Shown one piece after another: positions 8,696 through 18,273 of a stretch of 64,000 nucleotides of DNA. Source of the DNA: Stappia stellulata DSM 5886 (GTDB taxonomy: Bacteria; Pseudomonadota; Alphaproteobacteria; Rhizobiales; Stappiaceae); contig NZ_AUIM01000013.1 of the NCBI RefSeq assembly GCF_000423705.1, forward strand, positions 57,589 through 121,588, written 5' to 3'. A program made the translations under genes and the position numbers. The notes below the pieces were generated by a model, which saw only the letters and a list, made by a program, of their open reading frames with translations, ran no database searches and was not told the DNA's origin. Position 1 is the first letter of the stretch. Each line of letters begins with the position of its first letter.

Positions 8696-9639
8696 AACGG
8701 CGTCCTTTCCGACGCCAGCCCCGATGACGTCGCGACCGCACCGGCATCGTCGGCCACGCCGTAGAAGCGCGTCTTGCGCCCTGCAAGGCACATCGCGATG
8801 CCGCAGGCCGTTCCGATGTCCGCGACCGCGCTTGCCAGACGCGCCCGCGACGTGAGGCTGGCGGCAAGGTGATAGAGCGCGTAACCGCATTTTCGCGCGG
8901 CAACGCCCGTTGCGGCAACAGCCCGCGATGCGGGCGGTCCCGGCGCGTGCCGCAGGATCTGGACCTCGACATAGCCGTCCCTGAGGCCGCGTTGGAACAT
9001 GTAGCCAAACCGCAGCCGCGCGGCGGGAACATGCTCGCGCACAATCGCGGTATCCGCTGTCGCGACGCCCGCGCCCTCGCGCGCAAGCCGCTCCAGGAAC
9101 TCACGATCCTCGCCGCCGATTGCGCCGAATGCCGGCTGATACCAGTCGCGCGCATCCGTCGGCAGGCTTGCCGCCCGCAGCATCATGTTGCTGGAGCAGG
9201 CGACCTCGCCGGTCTTGACGAAAAAGCCGCCTTCAACGGCCCAGCGCGGCGGCGCAACCGCGAAATCGGGCAGGACCGGCCCATAGACCAGATCCGCCCC
9301 CGTCTCCTGCATGCGGGCATGCAGCGCGGAAAGCCAGCCCGGATCGGGTACCTCGTCGTCGTCGAGACAGGCGATCCAGGGCGCACCGCTCTCGCGGGCA
9401 AGCGAAAGCGACCGGTTGCGCGCGGCGGCAAGCCCGCGCGCCTCGAGCCGGACATAGGCAATCGTCAGCGCCCCGGCGGCCGCACGCTCCAGCGCCACGC
9501 CCTGCGCGCTGAAGGTGCCATTGTCCACAACCACGACATGAAACCGCAAGCCGGTCGTCTGGCGGGCGAGACCGTCCAGAAGGAGGCCGAGCCGGTCCGG
9601 CCGGTCGCATGTGCATATGGCAACACAAATGTCAGGCAT
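8692..9639 (-). CDS. Family 2 glycosyltransferase (first of a pair)
   Basis: 315 residues with the GT2 N terminus ICVAICTCDRPDRL and DDDEVPDP from D93. Both it and the downstream gene share the block with EDREFLERL/GDREFLKRL and YMFRRGLRDG/YMFQRGLRDG, so they arose by duplication. The ATG at 9639 places the CTCDR motif as in its paralogue; an in-frame ATG at 9684 would add 15 residues. It is divergent from another glycosyltransferase gene. The sugar and acceptor are not predictable. Confidence 0.85.
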   Translation of the reverse strand: MPDICVAICTCDRPDRLGLLLDGLARQTTGLRFHVVVVDNGTFSAQGVALERAAAGALTIAYVRLEARGLAAARNRSLSLARESGAPWIACLDDDEVPDPGWLSALHARMQETGADLVYGPVLPDFAVAPPRWAVEGGFFVKTGEVACSSNMMLRAASLPTDARDWYQPAFGAIGGEDREFLERLAREGAGVATADTAIVREHVPAARLRFGYMFQRGLRDGYVEVQILRHAPGPPASRAVAATGVAARKCGYALYHLAASLTSRARLASAVADIGTACGIAMCLAGRKTRFYGVADDAGAVATSSGLASERTPL

Positions 9640-9825
9640 CGCTCGACAACAAGGCCCCGTGGTTCGATCGCTCGACGGTCGCATGCGGCCGGCACGCGAT
9701 TTTCTCCCGATGATGTCGCACGATTGCCGCCCCGCAGACCAGAGCGTATTCGCGGATCCTTGAATGACGTTGCGTCATGCTCGATGAAAGGACAAGATGG
9801 ACATCTCAATCGGGGCGCCCGGCGC

Positions 9826-10548
9826 ATGGCCCGCATCTTCTGTTTCTGGACCGGTTCCAACGAGATGAGCGAGAACCGCAAACGCGGCATTGCGTCTCTG
9901 CGCGCGAACACCGGTTGCGAAATCGTCCTGATCACGCCGGACACACTCACCGACCTGGTGCCGGCGGCGGACCTTCATCCCGCTTATCGCCACCTCAATC
10001 TGGCGCATCGCGCCGATTACTTGCGCTGCTATGCCATGCGGCACGAAGGCGGCGGATATGCCGACATCAAGCCCAATCACCACGACTGGACGCCCTGGTT
10101 CGACCGTCTGGCGTCGAGCCCGAAGCTTTGGGCCATCGGGTATCGGGAGCATTCGCCCGGCTCGGTCTCCAACATGTACACGTCGTCGAAAGACCTCGGG
10201 CGCGCCGCGCCACGCCGCGCGGCCGCCTATCTCCACCGAAAGTGGCTTCAGGCCAACCACAAGCGGCTGATCGGCTGCTGCGCCTTCATCTGCAAGCCCG
10301 GCACACCCTTCGTCGAGGAATGGTGGCGGGAGATGAACCGCCGTCTCGACCGCCTGCTTCCCGAGCTGGAACGAAACCCGGCGCGCAGGCCGCACGAGCG
10401 GCCCGGCGACCTCGTCGACGGCGTGCCGTCACGCTATCCGGTTCCCTGGACGCATATTCTGGGCGACATCTTTCATCCGCTCGGACTGAAATACACCCGC
10501 CGCATGTCGCGCGACCTGCCGCCGCCGGAGTCGCGCAATTACCGTTAG
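9826..10548 (+). CDS. Glycosyltransferase with GT32-like sugar-binding region
   Basis: 240 residues. HRADYLRCYAMRHEGGGYAD resembles the conserved RADxxRYxxLxxxGGxYxD region of GT32/capsular polysaccharide transferases. The canonical DXD motif is here D80-I81-K82, so the second Asp is missing. ATG at 9826 begins MARIFCFWTG, the expected first beta strand; an in-frame ATG at 9784 would add 14 residues. With the two divergent GT2 genes it forms a small three-enzyme glycan cluster. Confidence 0.7.
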   Translation: MARIFCFWTGSNEMSENRKRGIASLRANTGCEIVLITPDTLTDLVPAADLHPAYRHLNLAHRADYLRCYAMRHEGGGYADIKPNHHDWTPWFDRLASSPKLWAIGYREHSPGSVSNMYTSSKDLGRAAPRRAAAYLHRKWLQANHKRLIGCCAFICKPGTPFVEEWWREMNRRLDRLLPELERNPARRPHERPGDLVDGVPSRYPVPWTHILGDIFHPLGLKYTRRMSRDLPPPESRNYR

Positions 10549-10573
10549 GGCGGGAGGCGCCGGTTGGCGAAGC

Positions 10574-13504
10574 CTATTGCACCGGCGGCCGGTCTTCGTC
10601 CTGTTTCTTCTGGCCGAGACCGAAGGACCCGAGAAAGCCGGACGGCAGGCCGAAGCCCTGTTCCACCGCGTCGAGCACTTCCTTGTCGTCGACCTCGCCA
10701 TCCAGCACCTTCTGCACGTCGATCTCGGTGTTGCCGCCCGTCGCGCGTTGCAGCGCCTCGTTGGCGACCTCGCCGAGACCGCCGGACGGAACGCTGTCGG
10801 CAACGCCCTTGAACAGCCCGCCGCCGAGGCTTTCCAGCTGCTTCAGCGCCGCTTGCGGATTGTCGAGAATGCCCTTGATGTCGGGGTAGATCCGCGGCCG
10901 GGCCCAGGAGCCGCGCACGATCACCGGCACGCCCAGGCCGTCCAGCTCACGCGCCTCGCCCTTGTCGCGCGGCACCGGCGCCGCCCCGCCGAGATCGGCG
11001 ACCACCCGCGGCTCCAGCCGCCAGTCGAGCGTCTTTTGCGGCATGTCGACCGTGCCCGCGCCCGTCAGCCGCACAAGCGGCCCGACCATCTCGAGGTCGG
11101 AGGAAGTGGCGATGCCCCTGTCGACCGCGAAGCTTGCCGCGAGCACGGAGAAATCCGTCTTCTGCGCCGGGTTTTCCGACCAGCCGAGCAGTGTGTCGAC
11201 GGTCAGCCCGCGCACCATCTGCGGAATGTTGAGACCAAGGATAGCGCCATTGGAGAAGTCGAACCGTGCCTGACCCGCGAGGGCCTCGACGAGCTCCGCC
11301 TGGCTGGCGCCCTGTGCGGAGAGATCCATCGAGGCCGCCACCCGGCCCTGGATCCAGTCGAAATCCGCCAGCGCGCTCAGGAAGGGCCGCGCGCTCACAT
11401 TCTCCAGCGCGCCCTTGACGCTCACCTGCGGCACCGACCCCGAGCCGTCGAGAACGAGCGTGGCCCGGCCCGCCCCTTCGTAAAGCGCCATTTCCGCAAG
11501 CTCGGCGGTCAGGCGTCCGTCGCTCAGCGCGACCTGAAGCCGGCTGCGGCCGATTTCGATCCCGCTCGCCGAAATCGTCTCCGCGCTCAGATCCAGTTCC
11601 GCATCCACGGTTTTCAGCGCGGCCAGATCGAGCGGGTCGCGCGACCAGCCGGCATCGACGGGCGCTCCGGCTCCGGCTCCGGGCCCGGCGGCACCGGACG
11701 CGCCGGCGGTCGCGGAGCCGGACGCGGACCCGAGATAGGGATCGAGCCCGAGGCGGCGCAGCGCCAGCGTCGCGCTGACGCGCGGGCGTGCACCGCCGAG
11801 CGAGACCTCGCCCCGGCCGCGTCCCTCGATGTCGTCGAGCCGCAACGCCGCGTCGCTGAAACGCACCAGATCCGACGCGGCCTCCAGGTCGCCGGAGAAG
11901 GAAAATGCCCGCAGGCCGCCGCCATCGGGGAGCGGCGTTCCAAGCCAGCTTGCCAGCGCCCGCAGGTCGGCGGTTTCCAGGAACACCCCGCCGTCGAGCG
12001 CGCCTTCGGGCGACAGCGCGCCCTCAAAGCCCGTGCTCGCCCGCGAACCGGCGATCTCCACCTTTACCGGCGCCGGAAGACCCGTCATCAGCAGGGACGG
12101 CGTCGCGCCGCCCTCCACGCGAAAGGTCTCGCCGCGCCAGACAAAACCGCCCGACAGCGCGACCGGTCCGTCGACACCGGCGAAATCGAGTGCCAGCGCA
12201 AGATCGTCAATACGCCGCGCGGCCGGATCGTCGCCGATGGGCGCCGGTACGGGCAGATCGTCGATGCCGCCTCCGGTCAGCGTGAGCCGGCCGGACACGT
12301 CCAGAGCGCCGAGAAGCGTGGCCGTGTCGCGCCCGCGGGTGGCAAGCGCGATTTCGCCGCCCAGCGTGCCGCGCGCCTGTTCGCTCCGGCCGGCAAGCGT
12401 GAGGACCTGCGACAGGCCGAGATCCGAAAGCGTCAGGTCGGCATCGATCTCCGGCGCCGGCGCATCCAGACGCACCTTGCCCTGCCCGCGGATCTCGCCG
12501 CCGGCAAGGCGCAGGGAGAGCGTGCCGATCTCGAGGCTTTCGGCGGAGACCGAAAGGTCGGAGGCAAGAGCGTAGGGGCCGGGATCGCGTGCCAGCGGCA
12601 TCCGCAGCCCGGCGAAGAGATCCGTCAGCCCGTCACCATTTGCCGAGACCCGCAGGCGGCTTTGCGCCGACGGCGCCAGGTCGCCCTCGATGGTTGCCTG
12701 CGCGTCGGCCGCGGAAACCGTGAGGTCCACCGCGCTCGCGCCGCCCTCGGACAGCGCCAGCGGGGCGGACACGACGCCGGTCAACGCCACGGTGAGATCG
12801 CGGTAGCCGACCGAGCCGTCGAGTTCGAGCGGCCCGGCGAGCGAGGGAAGCTGAAGCGTCAGGTTGACCGCCTCGACCGTGTGCCGCAATCCGCTGCGCC
12901 TGTCGTCGTAGGTCACCTGTCCGTCGACGATCGTCAGCCGGTCGATGCCGATGCGCGCGAGAAAGGGTGTATCGGTGTCGGCGGCCGGGGCGGACGACGG
13001 GGCAGACGGGGCAGGGACCGGCGCGGCATCCCCGTTCGATTGCGAAATCGCCTGTGTCGCCGAGGTCCAGCGGTCGACGGGAAACGCGGGACGCGGCGAC
13101 CAGCTCGTCGTGCCGTCGGGGCCGATTTCGGCCAGGATCACCGGTTGGTCGAGGTTGACGTGGGTAAGGCGGATGTCTCCGCCGAACAGTCCGCTCCAGG
13201 CAAGACCGAAATCGATTTCGGCCGCGCGCGCGAACTCGACGCCATCGGCGCCGGAGGCCGCGGAAATGCCCACGTCCTCCGCCGTCATCCGGAAACCGGG
13301 CAGAAGCGACAGGCCGACGGGTCCGTCGAGCCGCAGCCGCCAGCCGGTGTTTGCCTCGATGCGCGCGATCAGCTCGGCGCGGATGGCATCCTTCGGCAAC
13401 AGCAGAGGCACGACCAGAACCACAAGGGCCAGGATGAAAAAGAGGCTCAAAAGCCCGACGACGACCCGTTTCAAACCGGTCTCCCAAGAAATTATGCGAA
13501 TCAC
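10574..13504 (-). CDS. AsmA-family protein
   Basis: 976 residues. One N-terminal transmembrane helix (about 13-35) is followed by an AsmA N-terminal domain, long low-similarity beta-rich repeats and an AsmA C-terminal domain near 750-900 (GAILGLNIPQMVRGL and TSDLEMVGPLVRLTGAGTVDM are typical). Such proteins are periplasmic, anchored in the inner membrane, and related to TamB/VPS13-like lipid-transfer bridges. An Ala/Pro/Ser-rich linker lies near 165-180. A further low-complexity Ala/Gly/Pro stretch lies near 605-620. It is transcribed convergently with the glycosyltransferase. Confidence 0.88.
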   Translation of the reverse strand: MIRIISWETGLKRVVVGLLSLFFILALVVLVVPLLLPKDAIRAELIARIEANTGWRLRLDGPVGLSLLPGFRMTAEDVGISAASGADGVEFARAAEIDFGLAWSGLFGGDIRLTHVNLDQPVILAEIGPDGTTSWSPRPAFPVDRWTSATQAISQSNGDAAPVPAPSAPSSAPAADTDTPFLARIGIDRLTIVDGQVTYDDRRSGLRHTVEAVNLTLQLPSLAGPLELDGSVGYRDLTVALTGVVSAPLALSEGGASAVDLTVSAADAQATIEGDLAPSAQSRLRVSANGDGLTDLFAGLRMPLARDPGPYALASDLSVSAESLEIGTLSLRLAGGEIRGQGKVRLDAPAPEIDADLTLSDLGLSQVLTLAGRSEQARGTLGGEIALATRGRDTATLLGALDVSGRLTLTGGGIDDLPVPAPIGDDPAARRIDDLALALDFAGVDGPVALSGGFVWRGETFRVEGGATPSLLMTGLPAPVKVEIAGSRASTGFEGALSPEGALDGGVFLETADLRALASWLGTPLPDGGGLRAFSFSGDLEAASDLVRFSDAALRLDDIEGRGRGEVSLGGARPRVSATLALRRLGLDPYLGSASGSATAGASGAAGPGAGAGAPVDAGWSRDPLDLAALKTVDAELDLSAETISASGIEIGRSRLQVALSDGRLTAELAEMALYEGAGRATLVLDGSGSVPQVSVKGALENVSARPFLSALADFDWIQGRVAASMDLSAQGASQAELVEALAGQARFDFSNGAILGLNIPQMVRGLTVDTLLGWSENPAQKTDFSVLAASFAVDRGIATSSDLEMVGPLVRLTGAGTVDMPQKTLDWRLEPRVVADLGGAAPVPRDKGEARELDGLGVPVIVRGSWARPRIYPDIKGILDNPQAALKQLESLGGGLFKGVADSVPSGGLGEVANEALQRATGGNTEIDVQKVLDGEVDDKEVLDAVEQGFGLPSGFLGSFGLGQKKQDEDRPPVQ

Positions 13505-13679
13505 CGGCAGTGTACGGCAAAGCGTGGCCGCAGCGTGGCCGCCCGCACGGTTTTAAAGTGGCCACGCGCATCCGCGCCATGGACAAACTCGTGACAATTT
13601 CCGATGTTCAACCGCAACACACGGCACGGACCGCGGGAACGACCGGGTTCGTGCCCGCTTGCAAGTGCTAGGAGGGCGC

Positions 13680-14162
13680 ATGTTTCAAGCCTTGAAAAGC
13701 TTTTTGAAGAACGCCGTGACCGGCGAGAACGACACGTTGACATTCGCCGAGGACGACCATCGTCTGGCGGCGGCCGCACTCCTGGTCCACATCGTCTCCG
13801 TCGACGGTGTGGTGGACGACGCGGAGCGCGCAGCCCTCAACGACGTCCTCAAGCATCACTATCAGCTGACGCCGGAGATGACGGCCGACCTCATCAAGGC
13901 GGCGACCCGGCGCGACAACGAGGCGGTCGACCTTTACGGCTTCACTTCCGTCCTGAAGCGCTCTCTCGAAATCGAAGAGAGGCTGAAGATATTGGAGATG
14001 ATGTGGCAGCTCGTCTATGCCGACGGCATCGTCCACGAATTCGAGGACAACACCGTCTGGCGGGTGGCCGAGCTCCTCGGCATTTCGTCCCGCGATCGGC
14101 TGGCGCTGCGCCGCAAGGTCGCCGGCGACACCGACCAGGACACGGCCGAAGACCCTTCGTGA
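13680..14162 (+). CDS. TerB-family tellurite-resistance-like protein
   Basis: 160 residues, all helical. LAAAALLVHIVSVDGVVDDAERAAL and LVYADGIVHEFEDNTVWRVAELLGI carry the paired Asp-rich VDGxxxxxE loops of TerB domains, which bind metal. AGGAGGG at 13670-13676 fixes the start at ATG 13680; an in-frame ATG 21 bp upstream lacks such a site. Stand-alone TerB genes like this are common in Rhizobiales and are not proof of tellurite resistance. The glutamine amidotransferase gene follows after 68 bp. Confidence 0.87.
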   Translation: MFQALKSFLKNAVTGENDTLTFAEDDHRLAAAALLVHIVSVDGVVDDAERAALNDVLKHHYQLTPEMTADLIKAATRRDNEAVDLYGFTSVLKRSLEIEERLKILEMMWQLVYADGIVHEFEDNTVWRVAELLGISSRDRLALRRKVAGDTDQDTAEDPS

Positions 14163-14230
14163 CCGCGCCCGACGGCCTTTTGCCACGGCAAGGGTCGACG
14201 CAGCAGGGCAACGCACGATAGACTTTGCCG

Positions 14231-14980
14231 ATGATCATCGATCCCAAACAGATGCAGGGCCGGCCGAAGGTCCTGATCGTTCTACATCAGGAAACCTCGA
14301 CGCCCGGCCGCGTCGGTCAGGAACTGGTCAAGCGTGGCTTTGCACTCGATATCCGCCGGCCCCGTTTCGGCGACCTGTTGCCGGAGACACTCGAGAACCA
14401 CGAGGGCGCGGTGATCTTCGGCGGTCCGATGAGCGCCAATGACACGGATGCCTTCATCCAGCGCGAGACGGACTGGATCGACGTTCCGCTCAAGGAAAAG
14501 AAGCCCTTTCTGGGGATCTGCCTCGGCGCGCAGATGATGGCGCGCAATCTCGGCGCGCGCGTCACCGGCCACAACGACGGACTGGTGGAGATCGGCTATT
14601 ACGACCTGCATCCGACCGAGGCCGGCAAGGATCTCCTGCCCTGGCCGACCAAGGTCTATCAGTGGCACCGCGAGGGTTTCGATCTGCCGGCCGGCGCGGA
14701 ACTTCTGGCGCGCGGCGAGACCTATCCCAATCAGGCCATGCGCTACGGCCCGGCCGCCTACGGCATCCAGTTCCACCCGGAGCTGACCTACCACATGATG
14801 GTGCGCTGGACGACGCGGGCCGCACCGCGCATGGAGCTCCCCGGAGCACGGTCCCGGCGTGACCATTTCGCCGGCCGCTATGTCTTCGATCCCGCCGTCA
14901 AGGCGTGGCTCGACGCCTTCCTCGACCACTGGATCGGCCACGCCGACGATCGCGCCGCCCTCGCCGACGCCGCGCAGTAG
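14231..14980 (+). CDS. Class I glutamine amidotransferase-like protein (GMP synthase-like)
   Basis: 249 residues with the class I amidotransferase triad: nucleophile C97 in LGICLGAQ, and H182 and E184 in FHPE. The N terminus VLIVLHQETSTPGRVG and absence of an ATP-pyrophosphatase domain place it with stand-alone GuaA-like amidotransferases of unknown acceptor, not GMP synthase itself. ATG at 14231 is used; a TTG two codons upstream is in frame. It probably shares a transcript with the TerB-like gene. Confidence 0.87.
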   Translation: MIIDPKQMQGRPKVLIVLHQETSTPGRVGQELVKRGFALDIRRPRFGDLLPETLENHEGAVIFGGPMSANDTDAFIQRETDWIDVPLKEKKPFLGICLGAQMMARNLGARVTGHNDGLVEIGYYDLHPTEAGKDLLPWPTKVYQWHREGFDLPAGAELLARGETYPNQAMRYGPAAYGIQFHPELTYHMMVRWTTRAAPRMELPGARSRRDHFAGRYVFDPAVKAWLDAFLDHWIGHADDRAALADAAQ

Positions 14981-15086
14981 AAGCGCCGGTCCTTGACCTC
15001 CGTTTCCAGGTTCAGTGGCGCGGTCGCCCCGGCGGACCGATGGGGTTGGCCTGCCGGGGCGCCTGCGGGAATCTGCGAGATTCGCG

Positions 15087-16481
15087 CTACTTCGCGTGGC
15101 CGCTCATGCCCCCTGAAATCTCTTCCGTCTGGTCCGCGCTGAGTTCGTCGGGCAAGAGCAGGTTGAGAACGATGGCCAGACCCGCGGCCGGCAAAAGACC
15201 GGTGGTGAGCAGAACCTGCAAGGTCGGGGAGAGATGCTGGAGCGCTTCGGGCACCAGTTGCAGCCCCAGCCCCACCGACAGCGACACAGCGAAGATCACC
15301 ATGTTGCGCCGGTTCCAGGCGACATCGGCGAGCATCGACACACCAGCCGCCGCGACCATGCCGAACATCACGATGACGCCGCCACCCAGCACCTCGATCG
15401 GCACCGTGGAGATGATCGCGCCGACCTTCGGCACCAGGCCGCAGACGATCAGGAAGAGCGCCCCGAAGGTAACCACGTGCCGGCTCATCACCCCGGTCAT
15501 GGCAATCAGGCCGACGTTCTGGCTGAAGGACGTGTTGGGCAGACCTCCGAACAGGCCGGCCATCGCCGTTCCCAGACCGTCGGCATAGGTCGCGCCGGCG
15601 ATCTCGCGGTCGCTTGCCTCGCGGCCCGCGCCGCCCTTGGCGATGCCGGAGATGTCGCCCACAGTCTCGATCGCCGAGACCACGCCCATCAGGCCGAAGC
15701 CGATCACCGCCGCCCAGTCGAAGGCAAAGCCGAAGTGAAAGGGATCGGGCACCATGAACCAGGCCGCGCGGCCCACATTGGCGAAGCTCACCATGCCGAG
15801 CGCGAAGGCCAGCACATAACCGGCGATCAGGCCGATCAGCACGGCGGCGACCGACCACATGCCACGGGTGAAGAATTTCAGGCCGAGCGTCACCAGAATG
15901 ACGCTGAGCGCGACGAACCAGTTCTGCGCGCTGCCGAATTCGGGCTTGCCCATCGCCGGAACGCCGCCGGCGGCATACTGGATGCCGACCTTGACCAGCG
16001 CCAGGCCGATCATCAGCACGACGAGGCCCGTCACCAGCGGCGGCAGGGCGAAGCGGATCCGCCGGATCACGGTGCCGAGCGTTGCATGAAAGAGCCCGCC
16101 GATGATCACGCCGCCCATCAGCGCGGCCATCGCGTCGACGCCCTTGCCGGCGACCAGCGGGATCATGATCGGCAGGAAGGCGAAGCTCGTGCCCTGCACC
16201 ACCGGCAGGCGGGCGCCGACCGGCCCCATGCCGATGGTCTGGAACAGCGTGGCGATGCCGGCGAAGAGCAGCGACATCTGGATCATGTAGATCAGGTCGA
16301 AGACACCCGGCGTGCCGAAGCCGAAGCCGGCGGCCCCGGCGACGATGATCGCCGGCGTGATGTTGCTGACGAACATCGCCAGCACGTGCTGGATGCCGAG
16401 CGGCAAGGCCGTTGCCAGCGGCGGCGTGTAGTCCGGATCCCGCAATTGTTCCGGCGTCCCGATCGAATGGTCGGCAGCCAT
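15087..16481 (-). CDS. NCS2 nucleobase:cation symporter (uracil-xanthine/urate permease)
   Basis: 464 residues and about 14 transmembrane segments. FSQNVGLIAMTGVMSRHVV is the NCS2 signature. Given its place beside allantoicase, OHCU decarboxylase and the urate oxidase PuuD, urate or xanthine is the likely cargo. AAGGAG lies 8 bp before ATG 16481. A strong terminator separates it from the upstream allantoicase gene, so it may have its own promoter or depend on read-through. Confidence 0.9.
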   Translation of the reverse strand: MAADHSIGTPEQLRDPDYTPPLATALPLGIQHVLAMFVSNITPAIIVAGAAGFGFGTPGVFDLIYMIQMSLLFAGIATLFQTIGMGPVGARLPVVQGTSFAFLPIMIPLVAGKGVDAMAALMGGVIIGGLFHATLGTVIRRIRFALPPLVTGLVVLMIGLALVKVGIQYAAGGVPAMGKPEFGSAQNWFVALSVILVTLGLKFFTRGMWSVAAVLIGLIAGYVLAFALGMVSFANVGRAAWFMVPDPFHFGFAFDWAAVIGFGLMGVVSAIETVGDISGIAKGGAGREASDREIAGATYADGLGTAMAGLFGGLPNTSFSQNVGLIAMTGVMSRHVVTFGALFLIVCGLVPKVGAIISTVPIEVLGGGVIVMFGMVAAAGVSMLADVAWNRRNMVIFAVSLSVGLGLQLVPEALQHLSPTLQVLLTTGLLPAAGLAIVLNLLLPDELSADQTEEISGGMSGHAK

Positions 16482-16583
16482 GGGTCTGTCTCCTTCTGGA
16501 AGGCGCGCGGTGGCGCTTTGGGTCGTTCCGGCGCCGGTCTCGTTGCGTCCGCGTTCCCCTGCGGACGACCGGTCTTTTCCGGA

Positions 16584-16616
16584 TAAAAAAAGGCCCGGCG
16601 CCACAGCGCCGGGCCT
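16584..16616 (-). terminator. Rho-independent terminator after allantoicase gene
   Basis: An 11-bp perfect GC stem (16591-16601 with 16606-16616, loop CACA) is followed on the minus strand by seven T. It sits 13 bp past the allantoicase stop and before the permease gene. Confidence 0.88.
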
Positions 16617-16629
16617 CGGGTCGCCAGCC

Positions 16630-17643
16630 TCAGGCGAGGCGGCCGAAGAGCCGAATGCGGCTGATGCCGCCGTCGGGATAGATGTTCAGACGCACATGAG
16701 TCACCGGTTTGGGCGCGCGCACATCGGCGGAGCCGATGTCGTGGATCGCGTCGGCGGTCAGTTTCGTGGGCGCGATGACCTCGTCCCAGAACATCGACGA
16801 TGTCACCACCGCATCGTTGAGATCGGCTGCGAAATCGCCGAGATCGGCGGCCTGCAGCGAGAAGCTTTCCGGGAAGTTGCCCTTGTAGAAGGCGGTATCG
16901 ATGCTGGCGCGCTCGACGAGCCCGCGCGCGCCGAGCGCGATGATGATCCAGTCGTTGCCCGGCTCCCGGCGCCGACGCGTCTCCCAGCCGTCGCCCATGT
17001 TGACGCCGCGCCCCGGCGCAAGCAGCCGATGGTAGGCGCCGTAGTGGGCATCGGAAAACGCCAGCACCCGCCCGCCGTTGAGCGCGGAGGCAAGGTCGAC
17101 GTCGCCGGAGCCGACCGACGCGCGGTCGATCTCGGGCCGGCCGAAGACGCGAAAGCGCGCGACGCCGCCATCGGGGTGAATGTGCAGCCGCACATGGGTC
17201 CACACCTCGTCGCTGGCGCAGGCGAAATAGTGATGCGCGCTCGGACCCAGCGGCGCCATGCCGACAAGCTCGGTCCACGTCGTGGCCTCGTCCGGGTCAC
17301 CGTCGACGGCGCAAGCTTCGATACGGGCCGCCGGCGGGTAGTTGCCGGTGAAATGGGCGGTGTCGACGTCAAAGCCGGTGATGCGGCCGCGTGCGGCGAG
17401 CCGGACCACTGCGCTGTCGTGACCGGGACCGCGGCGGCGGCGCGATTCCCAGCCGTCCATCCATTTGCCGTTGTCGTCGTATTTGTCGGGGTGGAAGACC
17501 GCCTCGTCGTCGGCGAGCATGCGCTCGACGCTGGCGAAAAAATCGTCGGTGACCGACAGCGCCTTCGCGCCGAGGCCGGCGGAAGCGAGGTTGATGTCGG
17601 TGAGGGCGAACTCCGGACGGGCGTCCGGCGTGTCGAGTGTCAT
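16630..17643 (-). CDS. alc: Allantoicase
   Basis: 337 residues formed of two tandem allantoicase domains. Each has the same block: DGWESRRRRGPGHDSAVVRL with TAHFTGNYP in the first, DGWETRRRREPGNDWIIIAL with TAFYKGNFP in the second. It hydrolyses allantoate to ureidoglycolate and urea in purine breakdown. AAGGAC precedes the ATG. It lies 57 bp downstream of uraD, in the same transcript, and ends at a strong terminator. Confidence 0.95.
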   Translation of the reverse strand: MTLDTPDARPEFALTDINLASAGLGAKALSVTDDFFASVERMLADDEAVFHPDKYDDNGKWMDGWESRRRRGPGHDSAVVRLAARGRITGFDVDTAHFTGNYPPAARIEACAVDGDPDEATTWTELVGMAPLGPSAHHYFACASDEVWTHVRLHIHPDGGVARFRVFGRPEIDRASVGSGDVDLASALNGGRVLAFSDAHYGAYHRLLAPGRGVNMGDGWETRRRREPGNDWIIIALGARGLVERASIDTAFYKGNFPESFSLQAADLGDFAADLNDAVVTSSMFWDEVIAPTKLTADAIHDIGSADVRAPKPVTHVRLNIYPDGGISRIRLFGRLA

Positions 17644-17700
17644 GGTCTCAAGTCCTTCATGAACGCACCGGCGGACGGCCGGCGAAAAACACCGGACAGG

Positions 17701-18240
17701 TCAGTCCGGCAGGATGTCGGCGAGGCGAAGCCCGGCGATCCGCTCCACCTGGGCGCAGGCCGTGGCAAACTCCGTGTCGCGGTCGTTGTCGACGCGCGCC
17801 TCGAAGTTTTCCAGGATCTGGCCCTTGCTGCGGCCCTTCACCGCCAGGATGAAGGGAAAGCCGAAGCGCGCCTGATAGGCGTCGTTGAGCGCGGTGAAGC
17901 GCGCCCGCTCGTCGTCGGTCAGCGCGTCGAGGCCGGCAGAGGCCTGCTCGCCCGTCGATTCCGCCGTCAGCCGTTTGGCGCTCGCGAGCTTTCCGGCAAG
18001 ATCGGGATGGGCGCGCAACACGCCAAGCCGCGCATCTTCGCTCGCCGCGCGAAAGACACGCACCATCGCCGCGTGCAGGCCGGACGCGGTGTCCTGGTCT
18101 GGCCCGAGACCGGCGTCATGGGCGCGCTCGGCGATCCAGGGCGAATGTTCGAAAATGCTGCCGAAGCGGGCGACGAACTGGTTGCGGGTCATCGTGGCGG
18201 GCGAAAGACCGCCGTTCGGTTGCACGGTCTCATCCGGCAT
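17701..18240 (-). CDS. uraD: 2-oxo-4-hydroxy-4-carboxy-5-ureidoimidazoline (OHCU) decarboxylase
   Basis: 179 residues. LRAHPDLAGKLASA carries the catalytic His of the UraD family, and FGFPFILAVKGRSKGQIL is its second signature. It converts OHCU to S-allantoin after urate oxidation. GGGGAGG lies 6 bp before ATG 18240. No 5-hydroxyisourate hydrolase (uraH) or allantoinase gene is in this cluster; they would have to be encoded elsewhere. First gene of the uraD-alc transcript. Confidence 0.95.
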   Translation of the reverse strand: MPDETVQPNGGLSPATMTRNQFVARFGSIFEHSPWIAERAHDAGLGPDQDTASGLHAAMVRVFRAASEDARLGVLRAHPDLAGKLASAKRLTAESTGEQASAGLDALTDDERARFTALNDAYQARFGFPFILAVKGRSKGQILENFEARVDNDRDTEFATACAQVERIAGLRLADILPD

Positions 18241-18273
18241 GCACACCTCCCCTTGAGTGGACGCGAAGCTTTA

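Noticed and set aside
10577..13594. 1005-codon open frame on the plus strand opposite the AsmA gene
   Set aside because: Antisense frame kept open by high GC; Arg/His/Gln-rich composition without family features, while the minus strand gives a full AsmA protein.
14231..14980. GMP synthase
   Set aside because: Only the amidotransferase domain is present; there is no ATP-pyrophosphatase or dimerisation domain.
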